Assembly (NCBI RefSeq): GCF_000768335.1
Contig: NZ_AVPT01000029.1
Coordinates: 1 to 33,554 of the forward strand
DNA: 33,554 bases
Direction: 5' to 3'
From: Lysobacter arseniciresistens ZS79
Lineage (GTDB): Bacteria > Pseudomonadota > Gammaproteobacteria > Xanthomonadales > Xanthomonadaceae
This document shows positions 1 to 6,373 of this stretch, piece after piece. The notes beneath the pieces are model-generated. The model was not told the origin of the DNA, made no database searches, and saw nothing but the letters and a program-made list of their open reading frames with translations. Each line of letters starts with the position of its first letter. Position 1 is the first letter of the stretch. Position numbers and translations under genes: made by a program.

Positions 1-195
1 CATCGCCCGGCCGCTCTCGGTCGCGCTGGTGGCGGGGCCGCTACCGATGCCCATCTCGCGGCCAGCGGCACGGGTGGCCAGGTCGTCAAGCTCGGCCCGC
101 AGGCCCGACAGCTCGCCGGAGTGATGTTCCTTGAACTCCGCGAAGGCGGAATTGAGTTGGCCGATGCTCTCGGCCACGATGTCGGTGTTGCTCAT
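1..195 (-). CDS. Phage major capsid protein, HK97 family, N-terminal part
   Basis: Starts at the ATG at 195 (MSNTDIVAESIGQLNSAFAE) with AAGGAA about 9 bases upstream, and stays open for 65 codons to the window edge. An N-terminal helical segment rich in Glu, Ala and Leu (SGELSGLRAELDDLATR), followed by a Gly/Ser-rich stretch, is typical of the scaffolding-like delta region that opens HK97-fold capsid proteins; that region is normally cut off by the prohead protease during maturation. Only this N-terminus is visible, so the family call rests on the segment's character and its place at the late end of the prophage. A short scaffold or other virion protein is the main alternative. Confidence 0.6.
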   Translation of the reverse strand, partial: MSNTDIVAESIGQLNSAFAEFKEHHSGELSGLRAELDDLATRAAGREMGIGSGPATSATESGRAM

Positions 196-305
196 GTTTG
201 CGTGTTCCTTGGATTGGGTTGGGTTGTCTGCGGCCACGTCTCGTTAGCCACGTTCAACGCCCCTCGCCGTCATCTGCTGTGGAATCGCTCGCACAGCCGG
301 TCGCC

Positions 306-324
306 TGCCAACGTCGCGTTGGCA
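306..324. other. Perfect hairpin upstream of the capsid gene
   Basis: TGCCAACG and CGTTGGCA form a perfect 8-bp stem with a 3-base loop in the 182-bp gap between the 83-aa gene and the capsid gene. No T-run follows on either strand, so it is not a classical terminator. It could be an operator or an mRNA processing or stability element. Nothing else is recognised in the gap. Confidence 0.45.
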
Positions 325-377
325 AGCCCCGAATCAGGTCTGGGTCGTCGCTGCCGGCGGTCGCCGGACTTGGGTTG

Positions 378-629
378 TTAGTGCGCCGTGGGGTTGTCGA
401 ACGCCACGCGCGCCACGTTGGCCGCCACGCCATCCGGGGCTACAAGGTCAACACTGACCTCGCTAAGCCCCGCGACTGACAAGGCGGTTGTTACTCGGAA
501 CGATGCCCCGCGCTCGGATGCCACCGCGATGGCCGCGAACGCTTCCGGGTCGTCTGCCTTCATCTGCTGACACGCCGCCGCGATCAACAGCCGCGCGGCT
601 GTCAGGTGGAGTTGTATGGGGTCACTCAC
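378..629 (-). CDS. Small phage protein of unknown function (83 aa)
   Basis: The reading frame extends to a TTG at 635, but GGAGG lies 7 bases before the GTG at 629, which I take as the start (VSDPIQLHLTAARLLIAAAC). It overlaps the stop of the upstream 58-aa gene by 8 bases, the translational-coupling layout seen throughout this prophage. The product is an Ala-rich helical half followed by a beta-rich half (FRVTTALSVAGLSEVSVDLV). No signal peptide, membrane segment or known motif is seen. Its place two genes before the capsid gene suggests a phage-specific role, but I do not recognise the family. Confidence 0.65.
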   Translation of the reverse strand: MSDPIQLHLTAARLLIAAACQQMKADDPEAFAAIAVASERGASFRVTTALSVAGLSEVSVDLVAPDGVAANVARVAFDNPTAH

Positions 630-798
630 GGCCAAGCCTCCAGAAATTGCGGGGTTTCAACTGGCGCAGCAGCCGCGCCAGAGCGTCCGGCGCCAACTCG
701 GCGACCACCGCCACACGGAGCGACTTGGGAAGCCCGTAGCCCGACAGCAGCCGTTCTAGCTCACGGCGCTGCATCGCTAACCGGTGTTTCTCGCTCAC
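622..798 (-). CDS. Very small phage protein (58 aa), GTG start
   Basis: The GTG at 798 follows a strong GGAGG (spacing about 8). The product begins VSEKHRLAMQRRELERLL and ends at a TGA at 622-624 that lies inside the start region of the next gene. It is basic and helical, with Arg/Leu-rich amphipathic stretches (RELERLLSGYGLPKSLR; LARLLRQLKPRNFWRLG), so a small nucleic-acid-binding or adaptor role is possible. The family is not recognised. The strong ribosome binding site and the coupled overlap are the evidence that it is real. Confidence 0.6.
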   Translation of the reverse strand: MSEKHRLAMQRRELERLLSGYGLPKSLRVAVVAELAPDALARLLRQLKPRNFWRLGRE

Positions 799-828
799 GA
801 CGTTGTTTCCTCCGCAGACCGGCGCGCA

Positions 829-1398
829 TCAGGCAGACCGTCCATCACTCAACGTCGCCGCCAGCGCGAGCAAGGCGCCCATATCGAGTGCGCCACCCAT
901 CCTCGCGCGCAGGGTTTCGAACCGCCGAGCCACGATGGGAAGCGCGTCGTTCATGGAACGTAGCGGGGTCCACTTCCCTTCCTGATAGACCTCAAGACCC
1001 GCGCAGCGAGACAGGGGATAACAACCGCGCAGCCAGACGTGCCAATCGTCCGCATCCGCGCCAACGCTCGCGGCGCCGCCCCAGTAGTAGTTGACATACT
1101 CCCGCGCGATCTTCCCTTCGTCCCGGCACCGCGAAAGTGGCGTCAGGTCACTCGTGTCTGTCCGCAACCGCGCGACGCCAAACACACAATCGAGCGCTGC
1201 CATCGTCAGGCGTTTACGGCTTCCCGGCCGCTGCGGGTCAGCCCACAGGAACCCGGCTCCCTCATCCCAGTGCGGGTTCACGGAAAACCACACGGCCTCC
1301 AGCCGGCTGCCTCCTTCGTCGTTGGCGCGCGGCCGTATGCGTGATTCCGACAGTATTCCCGGCAATGCCGGGAACACGGTGTAATGAAATGCGTTCAT
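829..1398 (-). CDS. Hypothetical phage protein (189 aa)
   Basis: Starts MNAFHYTVFPALPGILSESR at the ATG at 1398, overlapping the upstream zinc-ribbon gene by 4 bases (ATGA). The opening HYTVFPALPGILSESRIRP, then WFSVNPHWDEGAG, resembles the H-Y-T/...GIL...G layout at the N-terminus of small ADP-ribosyltransferase-like or 'report-on-nearest-exit' phage proteins. That similarity is weak and is inference only. Later blocks (REYVNYYWGGAA, WHVWLRGCYPLSRC) are well-formed globular sequence with no membrane segment. The gene lies in the operon running towards the capsid gene. The function is not known. Confidence 0.75.
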   Translation of the reverse strand: MNAFHYTVFPALPGILSESRIRPRANDEGGSRLEAVWFSVNPHWDEGAGFLWADPQRPGSRKRLTMAALDCVFGVARLRTDTSDLTPLSRCRDEGKIAREYVNYYWGGAASVGADADDWHVWLRGCYPLSRCAGLEVYQEGKWTPLRSMNDALPIVARRFETLRARMGGALDMGALLALAATLSDGRSA

Positions 1399-1556
1399 TT
1401 CCCCTGTCGCTCCCTACAGGCCCGCTGCCGACACTTGTCGCTGCAATACCGCTTCCGACTGAACCACGAAGCCCCCAGCGGTCCGCCGCATTGCGGGCAC
1501 ACTCGACGCGGCGGCCATGTCACGGACGGCCTCGGTTGTGGGTCACGGTCGGTCAT
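1395..1556 (-). CDS. Small zinc-ribbon protein (53 aa)
   Basis: I place the start at the ATG at 1556 (MTDRDPQPRP) because AAGGA lies 5 bases upstream; a longer frame reaches 1577 without a better site. Two Cys pairs, CPQCGG and YCSDKCRQRACRER, form a treble-clef or zinc-ribbon-like knuckle with a basic tail, typical of short phage and bacterial proteins that bind nucleic acid or recruit a partner. It overlaps the next gene by 4 bases (ATGA), so the two are probably translated together. Zinc binding is inferred from the Cys spacing. Confidence 0.65.
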   Translation of the reverse strand: MTDRDPQPRPSVTWPPRRVCPQCGGPLGASWFSRKRYCSDKCRQRACRERQGK

Positions 1557-1749
1557 GGAATCCTTGCGAAATTGCACAGCAAGCGGGAACGGCCGGTCAT
1601 GGGCGCGCCGTCGGGGACTTCTTCCGCCCCCGTCTTCCCAATTGCGGATGGGCGAAGGAAGGGAAGCGGCCGGTCGTGGGAATAGACAGGTGGAGAGTTT
1701 TGACCGCCCGTCCCCCTTTTTATGGCGTCCGGAAAGTCGGCAATTAGTC

Positions 1750-1771
1750 GCCCTGCATAACGCGGCAGGGC
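1750..1771. other. Hairpin in the 253-bp gap before the late small genes
   Basis: GCCCTGC and GCAGGGC form a perfect 7-bp stem around an 8-base loop about 40 bases after the stop of the 243-aa HTH gene. The whole gap 1557-1809 has no convincing gene; it holds this hairpin and imperfect copies of a CGACCGGCCG-like motif (near 1590 and 1670). A break in an otherwise tightly packed operon, just after a possible regulator, is where a late promoter or antitermination target would sit; that is inference. Confidence 0.4.
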
Positions 1772-1809
1772 ACGCGGCGAACGATCAACGGGACGGCGCG
1801 GACCTCGCA

Positions 1810-2541
1810 CTATTCATGCCGTCTGACGGGTGCATATCCGTCCGGTTTCCACCAGCACTCCGCACGGAACCCGCACGGCTCGGAACGTCCGCCGCGCAGC
1901 GGGTCGCCGCCTTGCACGGACTCCACCCTGCGCCGCTCTGCCTTGATTGCAGCCATGCCCGCGAGCAACTGCCCGGCACCGCGATCCAACCATCGCCACA
2001 GCAGCGCCTCAGACTTGCGCGTGTGTGTCCGGTAGGTAGCCGCACGCATCCCCAGCAGCCGTGCCCGCTCATCCTGCGACACAGCCGCCACCCGCCAGAG
2101 GATGCGCCCCATCGCATCGCATACCGCCTCGCGCGAACCCTTGCCGGCCACCACCACCAGCGCAGCAGACTCCACCATCGGCCAGGCCGACCATTGCTCC
2201 AACGCATACACGCGCAGCAGCGCGCCGGGCACCGTCTCCACGCGCCCCAATGCGGCAACGGCATCCCTATCGGGCCGGAAGCTCGGCAGGGCCGCCACGC
2301 CCTCGCTCCGGACCCAGCGATGCATCGCACGCGCCCGCGTGCCCTCGCCAATCTGCCGCGCGGCTGATTCCTCACGATGCCCGCGCCACGCGATCGCCAC
2401 CGTCGATCCGCGCGTGTCGTGATCCACCGCGCCAACCTGATCCACCTTGCACCCCAGCGCCGACCCTTGCCCGTAACTTGCCGCCAGCAAGCGCGCAGCG
2501 CGCTCCACCGTGCTGATCCCAGCCCGTCCGCCGTCTGCCAT
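1810..2541 (-). CDS. Phage HTH protein, possible late regulator (243 aa)
   Basis: Starts MADGGRAGISTVERAARLLA at the ATG at 2541, with GGGGGA 6 bases upstream, right after the 52-aa gene. The middle of the protein is helical; around residues 155-195, SQDERARLLGMRAATYRTHT followed by a Lys/Glu/Leu-Leu-rich helix has the spacing of a helix-turn-helix of the sigma-region-4 or Q-antiterminator type. The C-terminus is basic with scattered Cys and Trp. A phage antiterminator or late activator would fit the order replication genes, this gene, gap, virion genes. The HTH is read by eye, so the regulator call is tentative; the coding call is firm. Confidence 0.7.
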   Translation of the reverse strand: MADGGRAGISTVERAARLLAASYGQGSALGCKVDQVGAVDHDTRGSTVAIAWRGHREESAARQIGEGTRARAMHRWVRSEGVAALPSFRPDRDAVAALGRVETVPGALLRVYALEQWSAWPMVESAALVVVAGKGSREAVCDAMGRILWRVAAVSQDERARLLGMRAATYRTHTRKSEALLWRWLDRGAGQLLAGMAAIKAERRRVESVQGGDPLRGGRSEPCGFRAECWWKPDGYAPVRRHE

Positions 2542-2550
2542 GTTGTCCCC

Positions 2551-2709
2551 CTATCCGCGAAGTCGGCGCTTGGCTGCCCGGAAGTCGATAACCGTGCCGC
2601 GCTTTGGCTCTTTCGCTGCCGACCGCTTTTGCTCTGCCATCTGCCGCACAAAGGCGAGCGCCCATGCGTCGCGCGGTGGCGGGGTGATCACTCGCACGTT
2701 GTTGCTCAT
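2551..2709 (-). CDS. Small basic phage protein (52 aa)
   Basis: The ATG at 2709 opens MSNNVRVITPPPRDAWALAF, and the frame ends at the TAG at 2551-2553, which is followed within 9 bases by the next gene's start. The product has a Pro-rich N-terminus, a short helix (FVRQMAEQKRSAAKE) and a strongly basic tail (DFRAAKRRLRG). The upstream ribosome binding site is weak. Clean coding character, tight spacing to the next gene and correct operon orientation support it. The function is unknown; the basic tail would suit DNA binding next to the iteron-like array just upstream. Confidence 0.6.
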   Translation of the reverse strand: MSNNVRVITPPPRDAWALAFVRQMAEQKRSAAKEPKRGTVIDFRAAKRRLRG

Positions 2710-2774
2710 GACGGTGATCTCAGGAATGGGCGTTTTCCGGGCTTTTTCGGAAACGCCCTATAGTTCTTTCCTAA

Positions 2775-2845
2775 GCATCCAGAAACATCCAGAAACATCC
2801 TGAGCATCCAGAACGTCCAGAACATCCAAAGCATCCAGAACATCC
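2775..2845. repeat. Iteron-like tandem array, eight 9-10 bp units
   Basis: Units with core CATCC begin at 2776, 2786, 2796, 2805, 2814 (CGTCC), 2823, 2832 and 2841, so the spacing is 10,10,9,9,9,9,9. The consensus is (G/A)CATCCAGAA, read TTCTGGATG on the coding strand. The array starts within 10 bases of the stop of the 360-aa gene and lies before the 52-aa gene. Short direct repeats beside a candidate initiator gene are the usual form of an iteron origin; the spacing is a little under one helical turn. A frame through it gives a Met/Phe/Trp-rich product that I regard as an artefact. Confidence 0.75.
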
Positions 2846-2854
2846 TAGTAGCGG

Positions 2855-3937
2855 TCACGCTGCCGCCCTCCGGCCTTCCCACTTCAGCCGGCCGACCCAT
2901 GCGGCAGTCCGCTCACCCATGCCGGCCAGCCCCTCCAGATTGAGCGGCGTGGGTGCATGGAACAGCGGCGCGTACACCGTGCGGATCGTCGGCATCTGCC
3001 CGGTCGTCGTCGCGCAATAGAACAACTCGGTTCCAAAGCGGCTGGCGTCCTCACTGGTCGCGTGCCGAATAATCAGGTTGTCCGGGTCCAGCCCGTTATT
3101 ACCGGCCAGTCGATACATGCCGTCGGCCAAGTCGCCGGCCACGCCGGTTCCGGCCAGCGCCTCGCGGTATGCCGGACTGAACACCCACAGCGGGAACGGC
3201 TCGATTCCGTTCTCCACCAGCGCGACCCGGCAAATCAGCCCGATGGACAACAACAGGTCGTGGCCCGCCCATAGCCGGCTCATCGCATCCTCGCCGGGCG
3301 TGTAAATGCGTTCTCCGACGTGGCGAAAGCTATGCCGCAGGTCGTCCGGGTTCTCACGCATCAGCCAGAAATGCAGGTTCCCGACCTGCCCCTGATAGCC
3401 AAGCTCGATATCGTCGCCGCCAATCGGGGCCATGCCCTCCCCGGTCCATCGCTTGAACACGAACTGATCCGGGTTCACCCCCAGGAACTCGCCGTAATCG
3501 ACATGGGCGTAGACGTGCAGCAGTTGCAGCAGCGCATCCCTGCGGACCTCCGGCGACTCCTCCGCCGTCAGCAGCCTCAGCAGTGGCGAGGCGCCGGGTT
3601 GAATCAGCAGGTCGGGCACGTACGCGCACACGCCGTCCCATTCGCCAAACCGGTATTCGCGCGCGTTCTTGATCCGCTTGCCGGTCGGGGTGATCAACGA
3701 CAACTCGCCCCGCTCGCCAAACCGCAGCGCCAGCAACTCCTGAAGTACCAGCTTGGAACGGAAGTCGCTAACGCCGGTCGCGTTTCGGATCGCTTGCGCC
3801 CCCGCTGCCGTGTAACCGTAGTCCGTGCCGCATGACCAGCGCCGCAAGGTCATATAGCCGGCCAGCAACTCCGGTCCCTGCGACGAATCGACAAGGGCAC
3901 GCGCCGCACCCATCGGCACCTTGAAATACTTATTCAT
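2855..3937 (-). CDS. Phage protein, candidate replication initiator (360 aa)
   Basis: Starts MNKYFKVPMGAARALVDSSQ at the ATG at 3937, overlapping the upstream 66-aa gene by 8 bases. Residues 1-80 read as a winged-helix-like segment (YGYTAAGAQAIRNATGVSDF, then a Leu-rich recognition-type helix). The centre and C-terminus are well-formed globular sequence with Trp and acidic blocks (YGEFLGVNPDQFVFKRWTGE; EPFPLWVFSPAYREALAGTG). I do not recognise the family from sequence. The initiator suggestion rests on the wHTH-like N-terminus, the position after the excisionase-like gene, and the iteron-like array right behind the stop codon. A transcriptional regulator or a structural protein cannot be excluded. 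Confidence 0.75.
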   Translation of the reverse strand: MNKYFKVPMGAARALVDSSQGPELLAGYMTLRRWSCGTDYGYTAAGAQAIRNATGVSDFRSKLVLQELLALRFGERGELSLITPTGKRIKNAREYRFGEWDGVCAYVPDLLIQPGASPLLRLLTAEESPEVRRDALLQLLHVYAHVDYGEFLGVNPDQFVFKRWTGEGMAPIGGDDIELGYQGQVGNLHFWLMRENPDDLRHSFRHVGERIYTPGEDAMSRLWAGHDLLLSIGLICRVALVENGIEPFPLWVFSPAYREALAGTGVAGDLADGMYRLAGNNGLDPDNLIIRHATSEDASRFGTELFYCATTTGQMPTIRTVYAPLFHAPTPLNLEGLAGMGERTAAWVGRLKWEGRRAAA

Positions 3938-4130
3938 GGTGCCCCCGTAGTGCGGACCGCAGCCGATGGACCGCCGTCGTCGCCTCAGCCAACTCCCTCA
4001 CCATCGCGTCGCACTTGTCCACGCATGGGCGGGCCGACAGCTCGGCGAGTTGCGCCGCCAGCTTCTCGCCCATGTCCGCCAGCGTCTCGGGCGAGTACAG
4101 CGCCTGCCGCCGTGTCCGGTCGGTGCTCAT
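3930..4130 (-). CDS. Small paralogue A (66 aa)
   Basis: I choose the ATG at 4130 (MSTDRTRRQALYSPETLADM) because GGAGGT lies 6 bases upstream and the ATG overlaps the upstream stop (ATGA); a longer frame reaches 4163. The protein is two helices: an N-terminal ALYSPETLADMGEKLAAQLA, then LSARPCVDKCDAMVRELAEA. It is clearly related to the 67-aa product of 4495-4698 (shared L-Y-P-E-L, LAAxLAELSARPxV, and CD blocks). The pair flanks the Cys-rich 123-aa gene. The function is unknown; a small helical phage protein. Confidence 0.7.
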   Translation of the reverse strand: MSTDRTRRQALYSPETLADMGEKLAAQLAELSARPCVDKCDAMVRELAEATTAVHRLRSALRGHHE

Positions 4131-4498
4131 CGGCCACCTCCGGAAACAACCTCTTTCTGGCACCTGTCACCGTTGGGAGCTACCCCTGTAGCGGGTACCC
4201 CCTCGCATGACTTGTGCGGCACTCCCTCACGCGCTGCACAGCTACTAGCGGCGATGGAATCGCGTAGGTAGGTATATGCCGCGTCGTGATGAAGGTTCCG
4301 CCAGCCGTCCGGCAGGTTGGCCGGATCACGGACCCACGCGGGCGCATTGCGGGTGATCGGCCGGAAGCTCCACAGCGGACACTCGGTCAATTGACACAGC
4401 GTCACCTGCTCGCGCCAATTCCCGGCGGCGTGCGGATCGTGTGTGCAGCTCCGGCAATACGCGGTGATCGCCGCGCCCCGAGTCGCGGGCCGGCTCAT
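4127..4498 (-). CDS. Cys/His/Trp-rich phage protein (123 aa)
   Basis: Starts MSRPATRGAAITAYCRSCTH at 4498. The block CRSCTHDPHAAGNWREQV followed by LCQLTECPLWSFRP is characteristic of a small phage family with two CxxC-like pairs, presumably a metal-binding knuckle. Later comes a Tyr/Trp-rich segment (DGWRNLHHDAAYTYLRD) and a Cys-containing disordered tail. It overlaps both neighbours by 4 bases (ATGA at each end), so it is part of one translationally coupled unit with the two paralogues. I recognise the N-terminal motif as recurrent in proteobacterial prophages but know of no assigned function. Confidence 0.7.
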   Translation of the reverse strand: MSRPATRGAAITAYCRSCTHDPHAAGNWREQVTLCQLTECPLWSFRPITRNAPAWVRDPANLPDGWRNLHHDAAYTYLRDSIAASSCAAREGVPHKSCEGVPATGVAPNGDRCQKEVVSGGGR

Positions 4499-4698
4499 TC
4501 GCGCACCTCCCGCAACAGCACGCCGCGCAGCATCGCCACCGCCGCGTGAGCTTGGTGCAAGTCGCGTAACAGTACGTCGCAGGCTTCAACGTGCGGCCGG
4601 GCCGACAACTCCGCCAGCTTCGCGGCCAGCGCCTCGCCACGCTCGGCCAGGTTCTCGGGCCAGTACAGCGCCCGCAGCAGTCGCAGGTCGGCGCTCAT
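4495..4698 (-). CDS. Small paralogue B (67 aa)
   Basis: The ATG at 4698 overlaps the upstream HTH gene's stop (ATGA), and its own stop overlaps the next start in the same way. The sequence MSADLRLLRALYWPENLAER followed by LAAKLAELSARPHVEACD matches paralogue A at 3930-4130 in length, layout and most of the central helix, so the two probably arose by duplication with the 123-aa gene between them. It is predicted all-helical, acidic in the middle and without a membrane segment. The function is unknown. Confidence 0.7.
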   Translation of the reverse strand: MSADLRLLRALYWPENLAERGEALAAKLAELSARPHVEACDVLLRDLHQAHAAVAMLRGVLLREVRE

Positions 4699-4895
4699 GA
4701 CTGTACCGCCTCGGCTTCCGCCTCCGCGACGAGCCGTTGCAACTCGCTTTCGGGCACCAGCGTACGGCCGGCAATGCGGACGGTTTTCAGCCGCCCGGCC
4801 TTGATCAATTCATAGAGGGATGAACGCCCCAGGCCGATACGTTGGCAGGCGTCCGGGATGCGATGCGCCAGCGGCGCGGATGACGACTCTTGCAC
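4695..4895 (-). CDS. Excisionase/AlpA-like HTH DNA-binding protein (66 aa)
   Basis: GTG start at 4895 with GGAG 7 bases upstream (VQESSSAPLAHRIPDACQRI). The segment HRIPDACQRIGLGRSSLYEL followed by IKAGRLKTVRIAGRTLVPES and a terminal helix is the compact winged HTH of the excisionase/MerR-like family: turn at GLGRSSLYE, wing at VRIAGRTLVP. Proteins of this type act as recombination directionality factors or as AlpA-type activators. It heads the rightmost-starting group of coupled small genes, and an imperfect palindrome lies about 80-100 bases upstream (4971-4992). Whether it is the Xis of int1 or a transcription activator cannot be told from sequence. Confidence 0.8.
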   Translation of the reverse strand: MQESSSAPLAHRIPDACQRIGLGRSSLYELIKAGRLKTVRIAGRTLVPESELQRLVAEAEAEAVQS

Positions 4896-4970
4896 TTGTC
4901 TGCTCCGACGTTGTCCATGCGGGGTTGCATGGATGACGCGAGCATTTAAGGGTGGATCACCGGTACGTTG

Positions 4971-4992
4971 GTCACAGTGCTAGCACGTGGAC
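4971..4992. promoter_or_regulatory. Dyad operator-like site
   Basis: A 22-bp imperfect palindrome is centred on GTGCTAGCAC (16 of 22 positions symmetric), with a further TGCTAGC at 4997 in direct orientation. A second inverted repeat, CCATGC-N6-GCATGG, lies nearer the excisionase-like gene at about 4916-4933. The 103-bp gap 4896-4998 is the first non-coding space left of the 272-aa gene and probably holds the promoter of the 4895-leftward operon. The binding protein is unknown. Confidence 0.45.
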
Positions 4993-4998
4993 ATTCTG

Positions 4999-5817
4999 CT
5001 AGCTTGATGTATTGCGGCGTTCTTTTCTCCACGCCGCCGCACGCTGAGCAATGGACCTGTCGTTCACGAGTTCGGGATGTTTAAGGTGCATCTGGCGACC
5101 AAAGTCGGCTTCGCTCCGATAGTTGGACTCCCGCCGTTGCCAGCGCTCCCATTCTTCGTATATCTCGTCCATCGCTTTAGCTTTCGGATCGTTCGCATAA
5201 CGGGCTGCGGCCGACTTACGGGCTGCCTCGCTCCGTAGTGAGGAGTTCACCGCATCGTAGATCGAAGCCTCCGATGCAGGCTCCACGACTTGCATCAAAC
5301 CAAACGCAGTGGAAGCCTGCATCAGGTAGTACGTGCGAAGGTGCTCGGAGTGGCGCATGTACTCCAGCGTCGCGTTGTAGGTCATCCGAAGCGCATACGC
5401 TGCACAGAACCTCGCCGGGGTGACGTCATACTCGCCAACGTCCTGATCTTCATCGCCCAACGTAAACCGGCTCTTGCCAAGGGTCATCAGGACCAAATGC
5501 ATGAAGTCCAGCTGATTCAGTCTCCTGAAGTCCAAACTATCGGCGTCGATCGGCTCCCCCTCGCTCGACTTCACAGCAACCCGCTCCAGAATCGACGCGA
5601 GCATCTCGTCTGCGAACCACAGAATTGCACGCGGGAAGTCTTCGTGACACCCAACGAAGGTACTTCTTGCACCTTCGACGATGCGGCCCACCATCCCAAA
5701 CGACATCTCGCTGTCGAAAGAGAACCCCAGGAGGTCCACGCGCTCACCACGTAGCTCCGCTCCCTCATCGAAGAATTTTGGACGGCTTCCTTTGATGAAA
5801 CCGAATGCTTCACTCAT
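4999..5817 (-). CDS. Hypothetical phage protein (272 aa)
   Basis: Starts MSEAFGFIKGSRPKFFDEGA at the ATG at 5817, overlapping the end of a tiny upstream frame by 8 bases. The N-terminal 190 residues are globular and mostly helical (FADEMLASILERVAVKSSEG; LNQLDFMHLVLMTLGKSRFT). The C-terminal 80 residues are polar and helical, with a regular Ala/Arg/Trp pattern (AAARYANDPKAKAMDEIYEE; WERWQRRESNYRSEADFGRQ; SIAQRAAAWRKERRN), as in small DNA-binding tails of proteobacterial mobile-element proteins. Codon use looks slightly more AT-rich than its neighbours. I do not recognise the family. Confidence 0.75.
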   Translation of the reverse strand: MSEAFGFIKGSRPKFFDEGAELRGERVDLLGFSFDSEMSFGMVGRIVEGARSTFVGCHEDFPRAILWFADEMLASILERVAVKSSEGEPIDADSLDFRRLNQLDFMHLVLMTLGKSRFTLGDEDQDVGEYDVTPARFCAAYALRMTYNATLEYMRHSEHLRTYYLMQASTAFGLMQVVEPASEASIYDAVNSSLRSEAARKSAAARYANDPKAKAMDEIYEEWERWQRRESNYRSEADFGRQMHLKHPELVNDRSIAQRAAAWRKERRNTSS

Positions 5818-5911
5818 CGCACCACCCTCCGCGCCCCTGAGAAGGTCCGCGCCAGGCCGGCAGGGTGACCGGCTTTTCGCCCCGTCGGGCTAGGCGCGGG
5901 TAGAACGTCAA
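5810..5911 (-). CDS. Possible tiny coupled ORF (33 aa), TTG start
   Basis: A frame opening at the TTG at 5911, overlapping the upstream stop, runs LTFYPRLARRGEKPVTLPAW and ends at a TGA overlapping the next gene's start by 8 bases. It fills exactly the space between two genes in a fully coupled operon, and the ARRGEKPVTL stretch has a conserved feel. The TTG start and short length make it uncertain; it may simply be a spacer. Confidence 0.3.
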   Translation of the reverse strand: MTFYPRLARRGEKPVTLPAWRGPSQGRGGWCDE

Positions 5912-6072
5912 TCGTTTCCAGCGACTTTCCGGGCTATCGGACACGCCTGCTTGATCGCCTCGAATTGCTCCAGCATCGCGCGGATGCGCACCAGCTCCGC
6001 ATCGGTCAATTGCGGCTGGCGGTCCCGGCTCACCGTGGCGAGACTCACCACCTTGTCGTCGTGGTCTTTCAT
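5908..6072 (-). CDS. Small phage protein (54 aa)
   Basis: The ATG at 6072 (MKDHDDKVVSLATVSRDRQP) overlaps the upstream stop by 4 bases (ATGA); a longer frame to 6219 is out of keeping with the coupled layout. It is followed by one amphipathic helix (LTDAELVRIRAMLEQFEAIK) with a C-terminal Cys and basic residues. It is the second gene downstream of the integrase. The function is unknown; the size and helix would suit a small regulator or directionality factor, but no HTH is visible. Confidence 0.6.
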   Translation of the reverse strand: MKDHDDKVVSLATVSRDRQPQLTDAELVRIRAMLEQFEAIKQACPIARKVAGND

Positions 6073-6284
6073 GCCCGCACCCCCGCCAGCGTGTCGAGCA
6101 TCGCCACCATCTGTGCCGGCTGCATCGTGCGGACCTGCTCGGGCGTGATCTGGCCGGACAGCACGCCAGCGAACGCGGCGCGAATCCTTGCCCGGCCCGT
6201 GTCGTCCGCCGCGCGCCACAGTCGCAGCATCTCGCGCTCGTCGTCGGTGCGGGCCTGCTCAACGGTAGAATTTTCAGTTGCCAT
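6069..6284 (-). CDS. Small helical phage protein (71 aa)
   Basis: The ATG at 6284 is preceded by AGGAGA (spacing 7), which fixes the start (MATENSTVEQARTDDEREML). It is helical throughout, with LRLWRAADDTGRARIRAAFA and LSGQITPEQVRTMQPAQMVA. It is the first gene after int1, separated from it by the 53-bp hairpin module at 6309-6361. The counterpart first gene after int2 (9173) has an equivalent leader but an unrelated protein. The function is unknown. Confidence 0.65.
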   Translation of the reverse strand: MATENSTVEQARTDDEREMLRLWRAADDTGRARIRAAFAGVLSGQITPEQVRTMQPAQMVAMLDTLAGVRA

Positions 6285-6308
6285 GATTGCTCTCCTAGTT
6301 AGAGCGTT

Positions 6309-6361
6309 GTGGAAGTCGGCCGGTCGTGTCTGATACACACGCCGGCCGGCGCTTTATCCGG
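6309..6361 (-). promoter_or_regulatory. Conserved hairpin module after int1 (copy 1)
   Basis: Thirteen bases beyond the int1 stop codon, CGGCCGG-T-CGTGT pairs with ACACG-CCGGCCG, a 12-bp stem with one bulged base and a 7-base loop, flanked by conserved arms GTGGAAGT and GCTTTATCCGG. By my count 48 of 53 bases match the inverted copy at 9097-9149 after int2, with most changes in the loop. No T-run makes it a standard terminator. It may act in the mRNA (attenuation, processing) or as a protein-binding DNA site. Confidence 0.75.
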
Positions 6362-6373
6362 TCGCCCGGAATC

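Noticed and set aside
1553-1810. 85-aa minus-strand frame in the prophage gap
   Set aside because: Poor composition, no ribosome binding site, and it contains the hairpin at 1750-1771.
2706-2900. Met/Phe/Trp-rich 64-aa frame through the iteron-like array
   Set aside because: The odd composition is caused by 9-bp units read in frame; it overlaps the end of the 360-aa gene and has no ribosome binding site.
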